Of a stretch of 64,000 bases of DNA, positions 50,235 through 60,771 are shown in pieces. A model generated the notes under the pieces. It did not search any database. It was not told the origin of the DNA and worked only from the letters and a program-made list of their open reading frames with translations. The stretch is from an uncultured Micrococcaceae bacterium (GTDB lineage: Bacteria > Actinomycetota > Actinomycetes > Actinomycetales > Micrococcaceae): positions 1 through 64,000 of the forward strand of contig CANNAD010000001.1 in the NCBI GenBank assembly GCA_947502645.1. Reading direction: 5' to 3'. Made by a program: the position numbers and the translations under genes. Every line of letters starts with the position of its first letter. Position 1 is the first letter of the stretch.

Positions 50235-51243
50235 TGGTAATCTCCATTCCGGTGCCGTGGACGGCGGGCGCAGAGGCTGCTTCCGTTGACTCACGCGACT
50301 TCCCGTTCTTTCCGGCCCGCTTTCGTCCACGGATGCGTGGATCGTTGAGGTCATTCATGCTTTCGCCGACCAGTGTCAGTCCGAGCACGGTCAGCACGAT
50401 GGCCAGACCCGGGAACACGCCGGTCCACCAGATTCCACTGGTGGCATCTGCCATTGCACGGTTGAGGTCGTAGCCCCACTCGGCGGCTGCGGTGGGCTCA
50501 ATGCCGAAGCCGAGGAATCCAAGGCCCGCGAGCGTCAGAATGGCCTCTGATGCATTCAGGGTGAAGATCAGGGGCAGCGTGCGTGTGGCATTGCGGAAGA
50601 TGTGGCGGGCCATGATGCGAACGTTGGACGCCCCCACCACCTTTGCCGATTCGACGAAAGGCTCTGCTTTCAGCCGGATCGTCTCAGCGCGGATGACTCT
50701 GAAATATTGGGGTATGAAGACCACGGTGATGGAGATGGCCGCGGCCATAATGCCGCCGAACATACTGGACTGGCCTCCGCTGATGACAATCGCCATGACG
50801 ATGGCGAGCAGCAGCGCCGGGAATGCGTAGATAGCGTCCGCGATCACGACGATGACCTTGTCCAGCCAGCCGCCGATGTATCCGGACAGCAGACCCAGGA
50901 TTACGCCGGCAAAAATTGAGAGCACGACGGCGGCCACAATGACCATGAGCGCGGTCTGCGTACCCCAGACCACGCGCGAGAAAACGTCATAGCCACCTAC
51001 GGTAGTACCCCAGATGTGTTCTGCGTTGGGTGCTTCCTGCGCACCGAACCGACCTTCCTCGTCAGCTGACTGTGCATAGCCGAACGGAGCGATCAGCGGC
51101 GCAAAGGCGGCGGTGAGGACAAAGAGTCCGCTGAGGAACAGCCCGATGACGAGCATGCCCTTCTGCAGCCCAACGGCTTTGCGGTAATGGGAGATGATGG
51201 GAAGACGCTTCCACATAGCACTCTTGTTCTGGTTGTTGCTCAT
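50227..51243 (-). CDS. ABC transporter permease (DppC-type)
   Basis: Binding-protein-dependent transport permease; PFGYAQSADEEGRFGAQEAPNAEHIWGTTVGGYDVFSRVVWGTQTAL. Confidence 0.93.
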   Translation of the reverse strand: MSNNQNKSAMWKRLPIISHYRKAVGLQKGMLVIGLFLSGLFVLTAAFAPLIAPFGYAQSADEEGRFGAQEAPNAEHIWGTTVGGYDVFSRVVWGTQTALMVIVAAVVLSIFAGVILGLLSGYIGGWLDKVIVVIADAIYAFPALLLAIVMAIVISGGQSSMFGGIMAAAISITVVFIPQYFRVIRAETIRLKAEPFVESAKVVGASNVRIMARHIFRNATRTLPLIFTLNASEAILTLAGLGFLGFGIEPTAAAEWGYDLNRAMADATSGIWWTGVFPGLAIVLTVLGLTLVGESMNDLNDPRIRGRKRAGKNGKSRESTEAASAPAVHGTGMEITNE

Positions 51244-51245
51244 GC

Positions 51246-52337
51246 TCAGTACCTCACCCTCGGGTCAATCAGCGCAGCGATGATGTCGACGATGAAGTTG
51301 GTCAGCGCAACGATCACGGCCAGCAGCATCACAATCCCCTGTACTGCCACGAAGTCTCTCGCTGTCAGGTACTCGGCAAGTTTGAAGCCAAGTCCCTTCC
51401 ATTCAAACGTAGTTTCGGTCAGTACGGCGCCGCCCATGAGGAGCGCCATCTGAAGTCCCATCACCGTGATGATGGGTATGAGTGCAGGCTTGTAGGCGTG
51501 CTTGGTCACCAAGCGGTATTCGCTGACGCCACGGGACCGGCCCGCTTCAACATACTGGGCTCCGAGAGTTCCGATGACGTTGGTGCGAACAAGCCTGAGG
51601 AAGACTCCTGCCGTCAGCAGGCCCAGCGCGATGGCGGGCAACGCGGCATGTTCGAGCACGTCAACAATAATTGTTCCGTTACCTGCCCTCAACGCGTCAA
51701 GCAGGTAAAGGCCCGTCGGTGCTCTCAGACCCTCAAGTTCCGCTGTGTAGTTGGTTCTTCCGGCAACAGGCAGCCACCCCAACCAGACTGAAAAGACCAG
51801 TTTGAGCAGGAGCCCGGCGAAGAAGATTGGCGTTGCGTAGCAAAGAATCGCGAAGACACGCAGGAAGGCGTCCGGGAGCCTGTCACGCTTGTAGGCGGAG
51901 ATCATGCCGAACGGAATGCCAATCAGGAACGCGACGATGAGCGCGAAGATGGCAAGTTCCAGTGTGGCCGAACCATAATTGACGAGCACCTGGGTGACCG
52001 GGGTGTTGTCAGAGAGCGTTGTCCCGAAATCTCCCCGAATCAGATTTCCCAGATATTCGAAGTACTGGACGATGATGGGGCGGTCGTATCCCGCAGCGGC
52101 GATTCTTTCCGCAAGTGCATCCGGTGGAAGCCTGCCGGCGAGCGCGGCCGTGATGGGATCTCCAGTGATCCTCATCAGGAAGAACACCATGGTCACCAGG
52201 ATGAAGATGGTGGGAAATATCAGCAGGAATCGGATGAGGATGTAGCGCCCCAGTCCAAGCCCCTGCTTTTTGGGCTTTCCCGGAGTGGCGGCAGGCTCCA
52301 TGGTCTGCCCCTCGGGAGTGTCGATCATTGACGTCAT
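51246..52337 (-). CDS. ABC transporter permease (DppB-type)
   Basis: GRYILIRFLLIFPTIFILVTMVFFLMRITGDPI; AGRSRGVSEYRLVTKHAYKPALIPIITVMGLQ. Confidence 0.93.
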   Translation of the reverse strand: MTSMIDTPEGQTMEPAATPGKPKKQGLGLGRYILIRFLLIFPTIFILVTMVFFLMRITGDPITAALAGRLPPDALAERIAAAGYDRPIIVQYFEYLGNLIRGDFGTTLSDNTPVTQVLVNYGSATLELAIFALIVAFLIGIPFGMISAYKRDRLPDAFLRVFAILCYATPIFFAGLLLKLVFSVWLGWLPVAGRTNYTAELEGLRAPTGLYLLDALRAGNGTIIVDVLEHAALPAIALGLLTAGVFLRLVRTNVIGTLGAQYVEAGRSRGVSEYRLVTKHAYKPALIPIITVMGLQMALLMGGAVLTETTFEWKGLGFKLAEYLTARDFVAVQGIVMLLAVIVALTNFIVDIIAALIDPRVRY

Positions 52338-52412
52338 GTTTACCTAAACTGTTGCGAACTCATCTGACCGCTTTCGGGGTCAGGGTGTGGAACCGGCCGT
52401 ATGACATGGGTA

Positions 52413-52442
52413 GGCGGGGCAGCCACACCTGGCTGCCCCGCC
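52413..52442 (-). promoter_or_regulatory. 13-bp perfect intercistronic stem-loop
   Basis: GGCGGGGCAGCCA-CACC-TGGCTGCCCCGCC between solute-binding protein and permease genes. Confidence 0.8.
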
Positions 52443-52466
52443 CCCGTCGGCTGACGCCGTTCTGTT

Positions 52467-54095
52467 TTACTTGGAGATGACTGCGAGACGGAACTTGTAG
52501 GACGCGTCCAGTGTGTCCTGGACTCCCTGAACATCCTTGCCTGCTACGGCGAGGCTGTTGCCTTGAAGTAGCGGCAGCGTGGAGAGGTCCTTGGCTACTT
52601 CGGTCTGGATCTGCCCGATCAGGTCAGCGCGTTCGTCTTCGTCCATGGTGGTCCGCTGCTCAGTGATGAGCTTCGTGACGCCTTCGTCTTCGTAGTGGTT
52701 CGCGAGGAAGTTCCCCGGTGCGAAGAACGGGCTCAGGTAGTTATCTGCATCGGAGTAGTCCGGGAACCAACCCAGCTGGTACATCGGGTAGACGTCCTGG
52801 GTGCGCTGCTCGGAGTACTGCACCCATTCGGTGGACTGCAGGTTGACCTTGAAGAGGCCGTCCTTTTCGAGCTGCGATTTCACCATGGCGTACTCGTCAC
52901 CCGAGGACGGGCCGTAGTGGTCTCCGTTGTACTGGAGGTTGATGGTGACCGGGGTCTTGATGCCGGCGTCTTCCAGAGTGGATTTGGCCTTTGCAAGGTC
53001 GGGTCCACCGCTGCCGTCACCGTACATTTCCTTGAGCGGTTCGATAGCTCCCGGCAGGCCGGTGGGAACATAGGAGTAGGCCGGGGTGTACGTTCCCTTG
53101 TAAACCTGCTCTGCGATTGCCTCACGGTCCAGCGCGTGGGCCATCGCCTGACGGACAGCCAGTGCCTTGTCCGGATCCGGGTTCTCGGCCTTCGCACCGA
53201 ACGGCATGGTGTTGAAGTTGAAGACAATGTAGCGCAGTTCGCCACCCGGCCCCTTGATGACTTTGACGTTTTCGTCCTTCTCGAGGTCCTCCACGTCCGT
53301 GGCGGACAGCGAGCGGTACGCGACATCGATGTTGCCCTGCTGAACCTCTAGCTTGAGGTTGTTGGAATCCGCGTAGTACTTCATGTCCACGTTTTCCATC
53401 TTCGGTGCCCCCAGGAGGCCCTCGTACCCGTCATAGGCCTTGTAACTGACGAGCTCGTTCTTCGTGTAGCTGTCGATCGTGTACGGGCCGGCGAAGGCAT
53501 TGGCGTCCACAATCTCCTGGTCCGGGGTTACCTCGGTAGCAGAGAGAACTTCTTCATCGACAATGGGGGCTGCCGAAGTGGTGAGCACGCCGGGCCAGGT
53601 CTGGTCATTGCCAGCCTTGAGGTTGAACACAACGGTGGTGTCATCAGGGGTGTCGACGCTGTCCAGGTTGGCCAGAAGGGCGGAGGGGCCGTTCGGATCT
53701 GCGATCTTGACCATGCGGTCGAAGCTGAACTTGACGTCTGAAGATGTGAGGTCATGCCCATTGGCCCATTTGAGGCCTTCCTTGAGCTTGACCGTGTATT
53801 CGGTGGGTGAGGTGAACTCCGCTGACGTGGCAATGTCCGGTTCTGGTTCTGCGCTGCCGGGCTTGGAGCTCAGCAGGAACGGGTAGACCTGGGTCATAAC
53901 GACCATGGAGGCGTTGTCGTATGCGGCTGCCGGGTCCAGGGAGACAACTTTGTCAGTGGTGCCTACAACCAGTTTGCTGGCATCGGAGCCTTCGTTACCG
54001 TCTTCGTTGACAGGTCCTGTACACGCTGTCAGGGCCAGAGCACTCAGTGCGGTTACTGCCGCTGCACACCGCAGGCCTTTAGTCATTCTTGCCAT
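52467..54095 (-). CDS. ABC transporter solute-binding lipoprotein (peptide family 5)
   Basis: Lipobox LALTACTG; KLVVGTTDKVVSLDPAAAYDNASM; start MARMTKGLRC with AGGAAAA upstream. Confidence 0.93.
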   Translation of the reverse strand: MARMTKGLRCAAAVTALSALALTACTGPVNEDGNEGSDASKLVVGTTDKVVSLDPAAAYDNASMVVMTQVYPFLLSSKPGSAEPEPDIATSAEFTSPTEYTVKLKEGLKWANGHDLTSSDVKFSFDRMVKIADPNGPSALLANLDSVDTPDDTTVVFNLKAGNDQTWPGVLTTSAAPIVDEEVLSATEVTPDQEIVDANAFAGPYTIDSYTKNELVSYKAYDGYEGLLGAPKMENVDMKYYADSNNLKLEVQQGNIDVAYRSLSATDVEDLEKDENVKVIKGPGGELRYIVFNFNTMPFGAKAENPDPDKALAVRQAMAHALDREAIAEQVYKGTYTPAYSYVPTGLPGAIEPLKEMYGDGSGGPDLAKAKSTLEDAGIKTPVTINLQYNGDHYGPSSGDEYAMVKSQLEKDGLFKVNLQSTEWVQYSEQRTQDVYPMYQLGWFPDYSDADNYLSPFFAPGNFLANHYEDEGVTKLITEQRTTMDEDERADLIGQIQTEVAKDLSTLPLLQGNSLAVAGKDVQGVQDTLDASYKFRLAVISK

Positions 54096-54175
54096 CTGTG
54101 GTTTTCCTGTTCGACGAGATCGACGCACGCCGCCAATGTGACGCAGCGCACTGTGATGATTATTCGATCGTACAG

Positions 54176-54208
54176 AAAAAACGCGGGGATCGGCGCGAGT
54201 GCGATCCC
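54176..54208 (-). terminator. Intrinsic terminator downstream of mnmA
   Basis: Minus strand GGGATCG-N9-CGATCCC-CGCG-TTTTTT. Confidence 0.75.
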
Positions 54209-54253
54209 ATGCGCCAAGTTGCAACCGGAATTTAATCTTTCAGCTGCTGCAGG

Positions 54254-55396
54254 TCAGCTCAGCGATTCTGCCAGTTCCGGGCGCTCGGTTGAACGGGCCG
54301 AGTCCAGAGTGGCCTGTCCAAGGACACGCGTCCCTTGATAAAGGACCACGGTCTGCCCTGGAGCCACTCCGCGCATGGGTTCGATCAGGTCAACAACAAG
54401 AAGCTGCTGTCCGTCATCGTCGATGCTCACGCTGGCGCGCGCCTGCACCGGGTCCCCATGGGCTCTCACCTGAGCCATGCAATCGAACTCAGTGCCGCTG
54501 GCTACTTCGTCGATGGGGTTCCCACACCAGGACACCTTGATGCCCTTCATTCGGTCTACCGCCAGCATGCGTTCCGGTCCAACGACGACCTTGTTCTCCT
54601 TCGGTCTGATTTCCAGCACGAAGCGCGGCTTGCCGTCCGCCGCCGGCCGCCCCAGCTGAAGGCCCTTACGCTGACCCACAGTGAAGGCATTCGCTCCGCG
54701 ATGGCGACCGATAGCGACGCCCTCGGCGTCGACAATGTCCCCATCCGTCATCTCGATACGCTCTTCCAGCCAGCCGCGGGTATCGCCGTCGGGAATGAAG
54801 CAGATGTCATGGCTGTCCGGCTTCTTGGCCACGGAGAGTCCACGCCGTTCAGCTTCGGCTCGGACCTCCGCTTTCGACGGGGTTTCAGCCAGCGGAAACA
54901 TCGAGTGCCGTAGCTGCTCATGGGTGAGGACGCCGAGCACGTAGGACTGATCCTTGGCCCAGTCCGCAGCACGGTGCAGCTCCGGATTGCCATCCTTGTC
55001 CTCGATGACCTTCGCATAGTGCCCCGTGCACACGGCATCGAAGCCGAGAGCAAGAGCTTTTTCGAGCAGGGCTGCGAACTTGATCCGCTCGTTGCAGCGC
55101 ATGCACGGGTTGGGCGTGCGCCCTGCTGCGTACTCCGCGATGAAGTCGTCCACGACGTCTTCCTTGAAGCGTTCGGAAAAGTCCCAGACGTAATAGGGAA
55201 TGCCCAGTTTTTCGCATGCACGCCAGGCATCGGAGGAATCCTCGATCGTGCAGCACCCCCGGCTTCCGGTGCGGAGCGTTCCGGGCATGCGGCTCAGGGC
55301 GAGGTGAACACCGACGACGTCGTGTCCTGCGTCCACGGCTCGTGCTGCGGCTACAGCGGAGTCCACTCCGCCGCTCATTGCTGCCAATACTTTCAT
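54254..55396 (-). CDS. mnmA: tRNA-specific 2-thiouridylase MnmA
   Basis: [45 protein letters not shown]. Confidence 0.97.
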   Translation of the reverse strand: MKVLAAMSGGVDSAVAAARAVDAGHDVVGVHLALSRMPGTLRTGSRGCCTIEDSSDAWRACEKLGIPYYVWDFSERFKEDVVDDFIAEYAAGRTPNPCMRCNERIKFAALLEKALALGFDAVCTGHYAKVIEDKDGNPELHRAADWAKDQSYVLGVLTHEQLRHSMFPLAETPSKAEVRAEAERRGLSVAKKPDSHDICFIPDGDTRGWLEERIEMTDGDIVDAEGVAIGRHRGANAFTVGQRKGLQLGRPAADGKPRFVLEIRPKENKVVVGPERMLAVDRMKGIKVSWCGNPIDEVASGTEFDCMAQVRAHGDPVQARASVSIDDDGQQLLVVDLIEPMRGVAPGQTVVLYQGTRVLGQATLDSARSTERPELAESLS

Positions 55397-56655
55397 CGTT
55401 CTCCCTGCCGCTGCGTCCCAGGGGTGTTACCACTGCGGCTGATTGTTGCTGCTGTCTGGATGCTGCTCGTGTGTCCGGCCATTCCTGCCTTGCGCGCGCT
55501 GGCGTACGTTTCGGGCAGCACGGCCATAAGGGCTTCAACATCAGAGACCGTTGAAGTATGCCCGAGGCTGAAGCGCTGCGCTCCGCGCGCCTGCGTTTCG
55601 GTGAGTCCCATGGCGAGTAGAACGTGCGAGGGTCGTGGCACACCGGCGGTACAGGCCGATCCTGTGGAGGATTCCACTCCTGCCATGTCCAGCAGGAACA
55701 GCAACGAATCCCCTTCGCATCCCGGAAAGGTGAAGTGGACGTTGCCTGGTAAACGCCTGCTGTATCCGCCAGGATCCTCCGGCCCACTGAGGCTCGCCTC
55801 CGGTATTGCACGCTGGATCGCACCGATCAATTCGTCTCTGAGCGCCGCCAGCCGTCCGGCTTCACCGGGCAGGTCCGAGGTCGCCGCTTCCGCAGCTGCG
55901 CCGAAGGAAGCGATCCCGGCGGTATCCAGTGTGCCAGAACGGATGTCGCGTTCCTGCCCCCCGCCGTGCTGCACGGGCGTCAGCGACACAGAACGTCCAA
56001 CAAACAGGGCTCCCACGCCAACGGGGCCACCAATTTTATGTGCACTGACCGCCATGGTGTTCAGGCCTGAACCAGCGAAATCTACCGGAATGGACCCAAA
56101 CGCCTGAACGGCGTCGGAATGAACCGGAATGCCATGACGCCGGGCCAACCGGGTGACGTCGTCGATCGGCTGCACCGTACCGATCTCGTTGTTGGCCCAC
56201 ATGACGGTAATGAGGGCGACCGTCTCCGGGTCCGCGGTAATGTCCCGCTCAAGGACCTCCAAGTCAACAAGGCCCTCGGAGTCCACGGGTAGCCAGGTCA
56301 CCTCTGCGCCCTCATGAGCCACCAGCCACTCAACCGTGTCCTGAACCGCATGGTGTTCGATGGACGAGCAGAGAATGCGCTTGCGTCGAGAGTTCGCACC
56401 ATGACGGGCCCAATACAGTCCCTTGACCGCCAGGTTGTCCGCTTCCGTTCCGCCGGAGGTAAAAATGACCTCGGAGAGGTGGGCGCCGCCTGCACTTGCG
56501 ATCTTCTCACGTGATTCCTCGACGACCATGCGGGCGCGACGGCCCGAACCGTGCAGCGAGGATGGGTTGCCGCTACGGCTGAGATGTTCGGTGAATGCGG
56601 CGAGTGCTGGCCCCGTCATGGGGGTGGTCGCCGCGTGGTCCAGGTACACGGGCAC
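55393..56655 (-). CDS. Cysteine desulfurase (NifS/IscS family)
   Basis: [51 protein letters not shown]. Confidence 0.96.
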   Translation of the reverse strand: MPVYLDHAATTPMTGPALAAFTEHLSRSGNPSSLHGSGRRARMVVEESREKIASAGGAHLSEVIFTSGGTEADNLAVKGLYWARHGANSRRKRILCSSIEHHAVQDTVEWLVAHEGAEVTWLPVDSEGLVDLEVLERDITADPETVALITVMWANNEIGTVQPIDDVTRLARRHGIPVHSDAVQAFGSIPVDFAGSGLNTMAVSAHKIGGPVGVGALFVGRSVSLTPVQHGGGQERDIRSGTLDTAGIASFGAAAEAATSDLPGEAGRLAALRDELIGAIQRAIPEASLSGPEDPGGYSRRLPGNVHFTFPGCEGDSLLFLLDMAGVESSTGSACTAGVPRPSHVLLAMGLTETQARGAQRFSLGHTSTVSDVEALMAVLPETYASARKAGMAGHTSSIQTAATISRSGNTPGTQRQGER

Positions 56656-56730
56656 AGCCCCATTCTACCGCGCACGGTTTCGCACTCCCAAAAAGGAACC
56701 GTGGATGCCCGGGGCTGGTATGAATGGTCT

Positions 56731-57654
56731 GTGACCAACATCGCGCCTATCTACCTCCCCCCTCTCCTGCATCCTGTGCACCACTTCAGCGCGCGCACGA
56801 TCGACTTCTCCACTCAGGTGGCGCTGATGGCGATCATCAACCGCACGCCCGATTCGTTTTACGACGCCGGTAAAACCTTTGGTCTCCAGGCCGCCGTGGA
56901 CGCGGCGCTGAAGGCGGTGGACGACGGCGCAGACTGGGTTGATATCGGCGGGGTTCCGTTCGCGCCCGGGCCCGCTCTGTCCGTTGAGGAAGAGGCCGGG
57001 CGGATCGTTCCGGTCATCAAGGCAGTACGGACCAACTCCGACGTCGTGATCTCTGCGGACACCTTTGAACCGTACGTTGCTGAGCGGGCCATCGAAGCTG
57101 GTGCGGATGTCATCAATGACACCACGGGCCTGCGGAACCCGGACCTGGCCAGGGTGGTGGCAGAGGCTGGTGTCCATCTGGTGATCACGCATAGTCTTGC
57201 CGTTCCCCGTACCGTTTATCCCCGGCCAACCTACGGTGATGTGGTGACGGAGGTCGCGGAGTTTCTGCAGGCCAAGGTCAGGGAAGCCACGTCTCTGGGG
57301 GTTGCCCCGGAAAAAATCATCGTGGATCCCGGCCATGATCTGAACAAGAACACGCTGCACTCCCTTGAACTGACCCGGCGCTTCCCGGAGATTGCAGCTC
57401 TCGGTTTTCCGACCCTCGCCGCTGTCTCCAACAAGGACTTCATCGGTGAGACCCTTGGTCAGCCGAAGATGGAGCGGACAGCGGGCTCGCTTGCTGCAGC
57501 TGTCATGTGCATCCTCGGCGGAGCCAGAATCGTGAGGATGCACGACGTCGGCGCTTCACGTTCGGCGGTCAGCCTGACCGAGGCCGCGCTGGGATGGCGG
57601 GCTCCTGCGTATCTGGAGCACAACATGGGCGAGATCAACAGGCCCGCACGATGA
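56731..57654 (+). CDS. Dihydropteroate synthase family protein, FolP2-like
   Basis: MAIINRTPDSFYDAGKTFG; DIGGVPFAPGPALS; GTG start at 56731 proposed. Confidence 0.82.
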   Translation: MTNIAPIYLPPLLHPVHHFSARTIDFSTQVALMAIINRTPDSFYDAGKTFGLQAAVDAALKAVDDGADWVDIGGVPFAPGPALSVEEEAGRIVPVIKAVRTNSDVVISADTFEPYVAERAIEAGADVINDTTGLRNPDLARVVAEAGVHLVITHSLAVPRTVYPRPTYGDVVTEVAEFLQAKVREATSLGVAPEKIIVDPGHDLNKNTLHSLELTRRFPEIAALGFPTLAAVSNKDFIGETLGQPKMERTAGSLAAAVMCILGGARIVRMHDVGASRSAVSLTEAALGWRAPAYLEHNMGEINRPAR

Positions 57655-58391
57655 TCACCAGCCTGTACCCGCAACACGATGCTCCTCTGGACGACGGGGA
57701 GCTCCTCGAGGCCTACGCCTATCGAGACTCCACGCAGGTATGTGCGCGGTTCAATTTTGTATCCGCTGCCGACGGCGGCGCGAGCCACGAAGGCGTCTCG
57801 GGCCGGCTGGGCGGGGCAGCAGACAAACGGGTATTCAGCCTGTTGCGCCGCCTGTGCGACGCCGTCGTTGTAGGCGCGGGCACTGTTCGGGCTGAAGGGT
57901 ATGCCGGTGAGCTGGTGGATGAGCAGTCCCAGCAGTGGCGGCTGGATCATGGGATGTCCGCGCATCCAGCACTGGTCATTATTTCAGGCTCGCTCGATCT
58001 GGAACCCGATGCCCAGATATTTACGCTCAGCCCTGTCCGGCCGATCCTCCTGACCACAGACCACGCTCCGGCCGCGCGCCGGGAGCAGCTGGCCGGCGTC
58101 GCCCATGTCGCCGTCGCAGGCTCGGAGGAACTCGACGTGGAAGCAGCCCTCAACGTTCTGTCGGGCCGTGGGCTGACGCGGCTCCTATGCGAGGGCGGCC
58201 CTGGGGTCTTCGGCTCTTTTCAGACCGCCGACCGTGTCGACGAGTTGTGCCTGACCCTCAGCCCCACCCTCACCGGCGGCACAGGACCGCGGATCGCCAA
58301 AGGACCCGAACACGCACTGCAGAACCTCCGGCTGGACCACATCCTCCGCGAAGGAAGCGAACTCCTCCTGCGCTACAGCCGCACTGACTAA
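57651..58391 (+). CDS. Pyrimidine reductase family protein (RibD C-terminal domain)
   Basis: FNFVSAADGGASHEGVSGRLGGAADKRVFSLLRRLCDAVVVGAGTVRAEGY; LLCEGGPGVFG; ATGA overlap with upstream gene. Confidence 0.88.
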   Translation: MITSLYPQHDAPLDDGELLEAYAYRDSTQVCARFNFVSAADGGASHEGVSGRLGGAADKRVFSLLRRLCDAVVVGAGTVRAEGYAGELVDEQSQQWRLDHGMSAHPALVIISGSLDLEPDAQIFTLSPVRPILLTTDHAPAARREQLAGVAHVAVAGSEELDVEAALNVLSGRGLTRLLCEGGPGVFGSFQTADRVDELCLTLSPTLTGGTGPRIAKGPEHALQNLRLDHILREGSELLLRYSRTD

Positions 58392-58418
58392 CCGCTCAGC
58401 CGCCCACGACGAGGGCCC

Positions 58419-59135
58419 TCAGTTGTCCGGAGGAACCACGGAAACCCGGCTACGGAGGTCCTCCACAGCCGAGCGCACCTGATCATCTGCGGGACAGGCA
58501 ACAGTGAACACAATCGCCGTCCGCGTTCCGGCGAACAGACGCATGGACACGGCGCTCGCCGGCGTCGTCCCCGTGGCAGCCTGGCTGTAGGTCAGGAACT
58601 CGACCGTTGCCTTGGCCTCCTCCGGGGACGTACCCCACCGCCACGTAGTGGTTTTGAGCTGCTCAGTCAGGAGGCTCGGTTCCTGATACCGGAAAAGCTC
58701 CTGCGTGGACGCCTTGTCATCGCCTGCGACGACAAGCGGATCCTGAGCGTTCGTCGAACGTACGGTCACCTCGCAGCCAGATGCACTCGTGTACACGGAC
58801 ACACCGTTCACCATGTCTCTGCTCTGCGTCCACCCCGGCGCATCGACCAATCCGCCTGCAAGGCCAACCTGATCCGACCGTCCGATATAAGCACCGCGCC
58901 CAAACGTCATATCCTGCTCGCGGATCTGGGCGACCGTCTGCGGTGGGAGCTCCCCTGCCCCTGGCCCGGACGTTGCGCGGGCTGTCCCCGAGGGGCTGGC
59001 GGGGCCCGACGGCGGCTCGGAGACGGTCGCTCCGTTGAGTGACCCCGTGGGAATCTGGATGGTACAGCCAGCCAGAGCGACCGCCGTGAGCGTGAGGCAC
59101 AACGCCCTCCTCGGCCCCCGATATACGCGCATCAA
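58419..59135 (-). CDS. Putative lipoprotein
   Basis: Signal peptide and lipobox VALAGCT; 238 aa. Confidence 0.75.
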   Translation of the reverse strand: MMRVYRGPRRALCLTLTAVALAGCTIQIPTGSLNGATVSEPPSGPASPSGTARATSGPGAGELPPQTVAQIREQDMTFGRGAYIGRSDQVGLAGGLVDAPGWTQSRDMVNGVSVYTSASGCEVTVRSTNAQDPLVVAGDDKASTQELFRYQEPSLLTEQLKTTTWRWGTSPEEAKATVEFLTYSQAATGTTPASAVSMRLFAGTRTAIVFTVACPADDQVRSAVEDLRSRVSVVPPDN

Positions 59136-59286
59136 TTCCCCTGCTACCTTGTTGATTTCTGCGTCAACTCTACGGTGTACCCCACCACGCGCAATGGGTA
59201 GCGCTTCCCATGACCGCTGTGTCTTGTACTATGAACTCCGCACTTATGACCGTCACGCAATCCCCCAACACGACAGGACGTCACCG

Positions 59287-60216
59287 GTGAGCCGAGCTCA
59301 GGTAAATCCCTATGTCGTCCTTGGAGTGCCCGACGACGCAACGATCGAACAGATCCGAAAGGCGTACCGGAAGAAGGCCCGCGCAACTCATCCGGATCAC
59401 GGCGGCAGTGCCGAGAATTTTCATGAAGTGACAGAGGCTTACCAGCTGCTCACGGACGCTTCCGCACGGCAGACCTACGATCGCCGGAACAAGGGTGAGT
59501 CTGCTTCAAAGGCGGCGCCGTCCCAGCCGCGCGGCGCGCAGCCAACCCGCGCACAGCCGTCGTCGGACAGTCGCGGGTTTGGCAAAACTCCGGTGTTCCG
59601 TCCGGCATTCGACCCGGCAACACCCCCGGTGCTACCCCTGTCCCTGGCGGGCCGACAGTCCCACTCCGCACCGCGGCCGCCAAGTTTTCTTCAGCGCCTG
59701 AACTCCACACGCCTTGCGCAGCACGACGCCGAAGAACGCACTGTCGAGCTACTCCAGACAACGATTCTGGGCGAATACCCGGCCGCCCGGCTCGTGAACG
59801 GCGTCCGCTTTGACGACGGTGCGGAAGCAGGATCTATTCTGGTCGGCGGGTACCGGGTGGCCGTCGTCGCCTCCCTCATAGCTTCAGCGCAGGCCTACCG
59901 CTGGAATGGGCGCGAGCTGCTCCACAAGGGACGAACGGTGGGCGGGCCCGCGCTCCAGGAGACTGTTCGGGCGGTGCAGGGTTACCTTCCCGGATGTCAT
60001 GTGTCCGGTTGGCTGGTGCTGCACAACCTGAACGGCAACCCCTTCGAACCGGTCATCGACTACCCGCCGGGCACAGACCGCTCCGCTCTCGCACCGGTAC
60101 ACGCCGTCAACGCGGGCACATTGCCCCGGCACCTCAGACAGTTCATGCTGGCCGGACCGCAATTCAATGTGGTCCAGTTGCCGGTGCTGGCGCGCCTGCT
60201 CGAAGCCACCAGCTGA
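59287..60216 (+). CDS. J-domain protein with uncharacterised C-terminal domain
   Basis: NPYVVLGVPDDATIEQIRKAYRKKARATHPDHGGSAENFHEVTEAYQLLTDASARQTYD; GTG start at 59287 proposed. Confidence 0.85.
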   Translation: MSRAQVNPYVVLGVPDDATIEQIRKAYRKKARATHPDHGGSAENFHEVTEAYQLLTDASARQTYDRRNKGESASKAAPSQPRGAQPTRAQPSSDSRGFGKTPVFRPAFDPATPPVLPLSLAGRQSHSAPRPPSFLQRLNSTRLAQHDAEERTVELLQTTILGEYPAARLVNGVRFDDGAEAGSILVGGYRVAVVASLIASAQAYRWNGRELLHKGRTVGGPALQETVRAVQGYLPGCHVSGWLVLHNLNGNPFEPVIDYPPGTDRSALAPVHAVNAGTLPRHLRQFMLAGPQFNVVQLPVLARLLEATS

Positions 60217-60258
60217 TCTCTCCCGGGTACGGCTCTTCGCTGGGCCTACAATGGGTAA

Positions 60259-60726
60259 GTGTTTCGCATCCTCTTCCTCACACCCGAGATCCCCGGCAAT
60301 ACGGGCAACGCCATTCGGCTGGCCGCTATTACAGGATCGGAACTGCACCTCGTGGAACCGCTTGGTTTCAGCCTGGAGGATTCAAAGCTGCGCCGCGCGG
60401 GTCTTGATTACCATGACCTGGCAGTGCTACGGGTTCATTCCTCACTCGAGGAAGCCTGGAAGGCCCTTGCGCCCCGGAACGTTTACGCTTTCACGTCCGA
60501 CGGCGACACAACGCACATCGACATCCATTACGAACCCGACGACGTCCTGCTGTTCGGACGCGAATCGGTGGGGCTGCCGGACGAGGTCAAGAACGCACCG
60601 GAAATCACCGCTCGCGTGAAACTGCCGATGCTGCCCACCCTACGATCCCTGAACCTGGCCAACTCCGCCTCGATTGCTGTTTATGAGGCCTGGCGACAGC
60701 ACGGATTCGCAGGCGCACAACTCTAG
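60259..60726 (+). CDS. trmL: tRNA (cytidine(34)-2'-O)-methyltransferase TrmL (SPOUT)
   Basis: ILFLTPEIPGNTGNAIRLAAITGSELHLVEPLGFSLEDSKLRRAGLDY; LFGRESVGLP; LNLANSASIAVYEAWRQ. Confidence 0.95.
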   Translation: MFRILFLTPEIPGNTGNAIRLAAITGSELHLVEPLGFSLEDSKLRRAGLDYHDLAVLRVHSSLEEAWKALAPRNVYAFTSDGDTTHIDIHYEPDDVLLFGRESVGLPDEVKNAPEITARVKLPMLPTLRSLNLANSASIAVYEAWRQHGFAGAQL

Positions 60727-60771
60727 GCCAACAACACGGCCCCTACCCATCCCACTAGACAAGGAGAACCC

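Noticed and set aside
54920-56107. 395-aa ORF on + strand
   Set aside because: Antisense to mnmA and the cysteine desulfurase.
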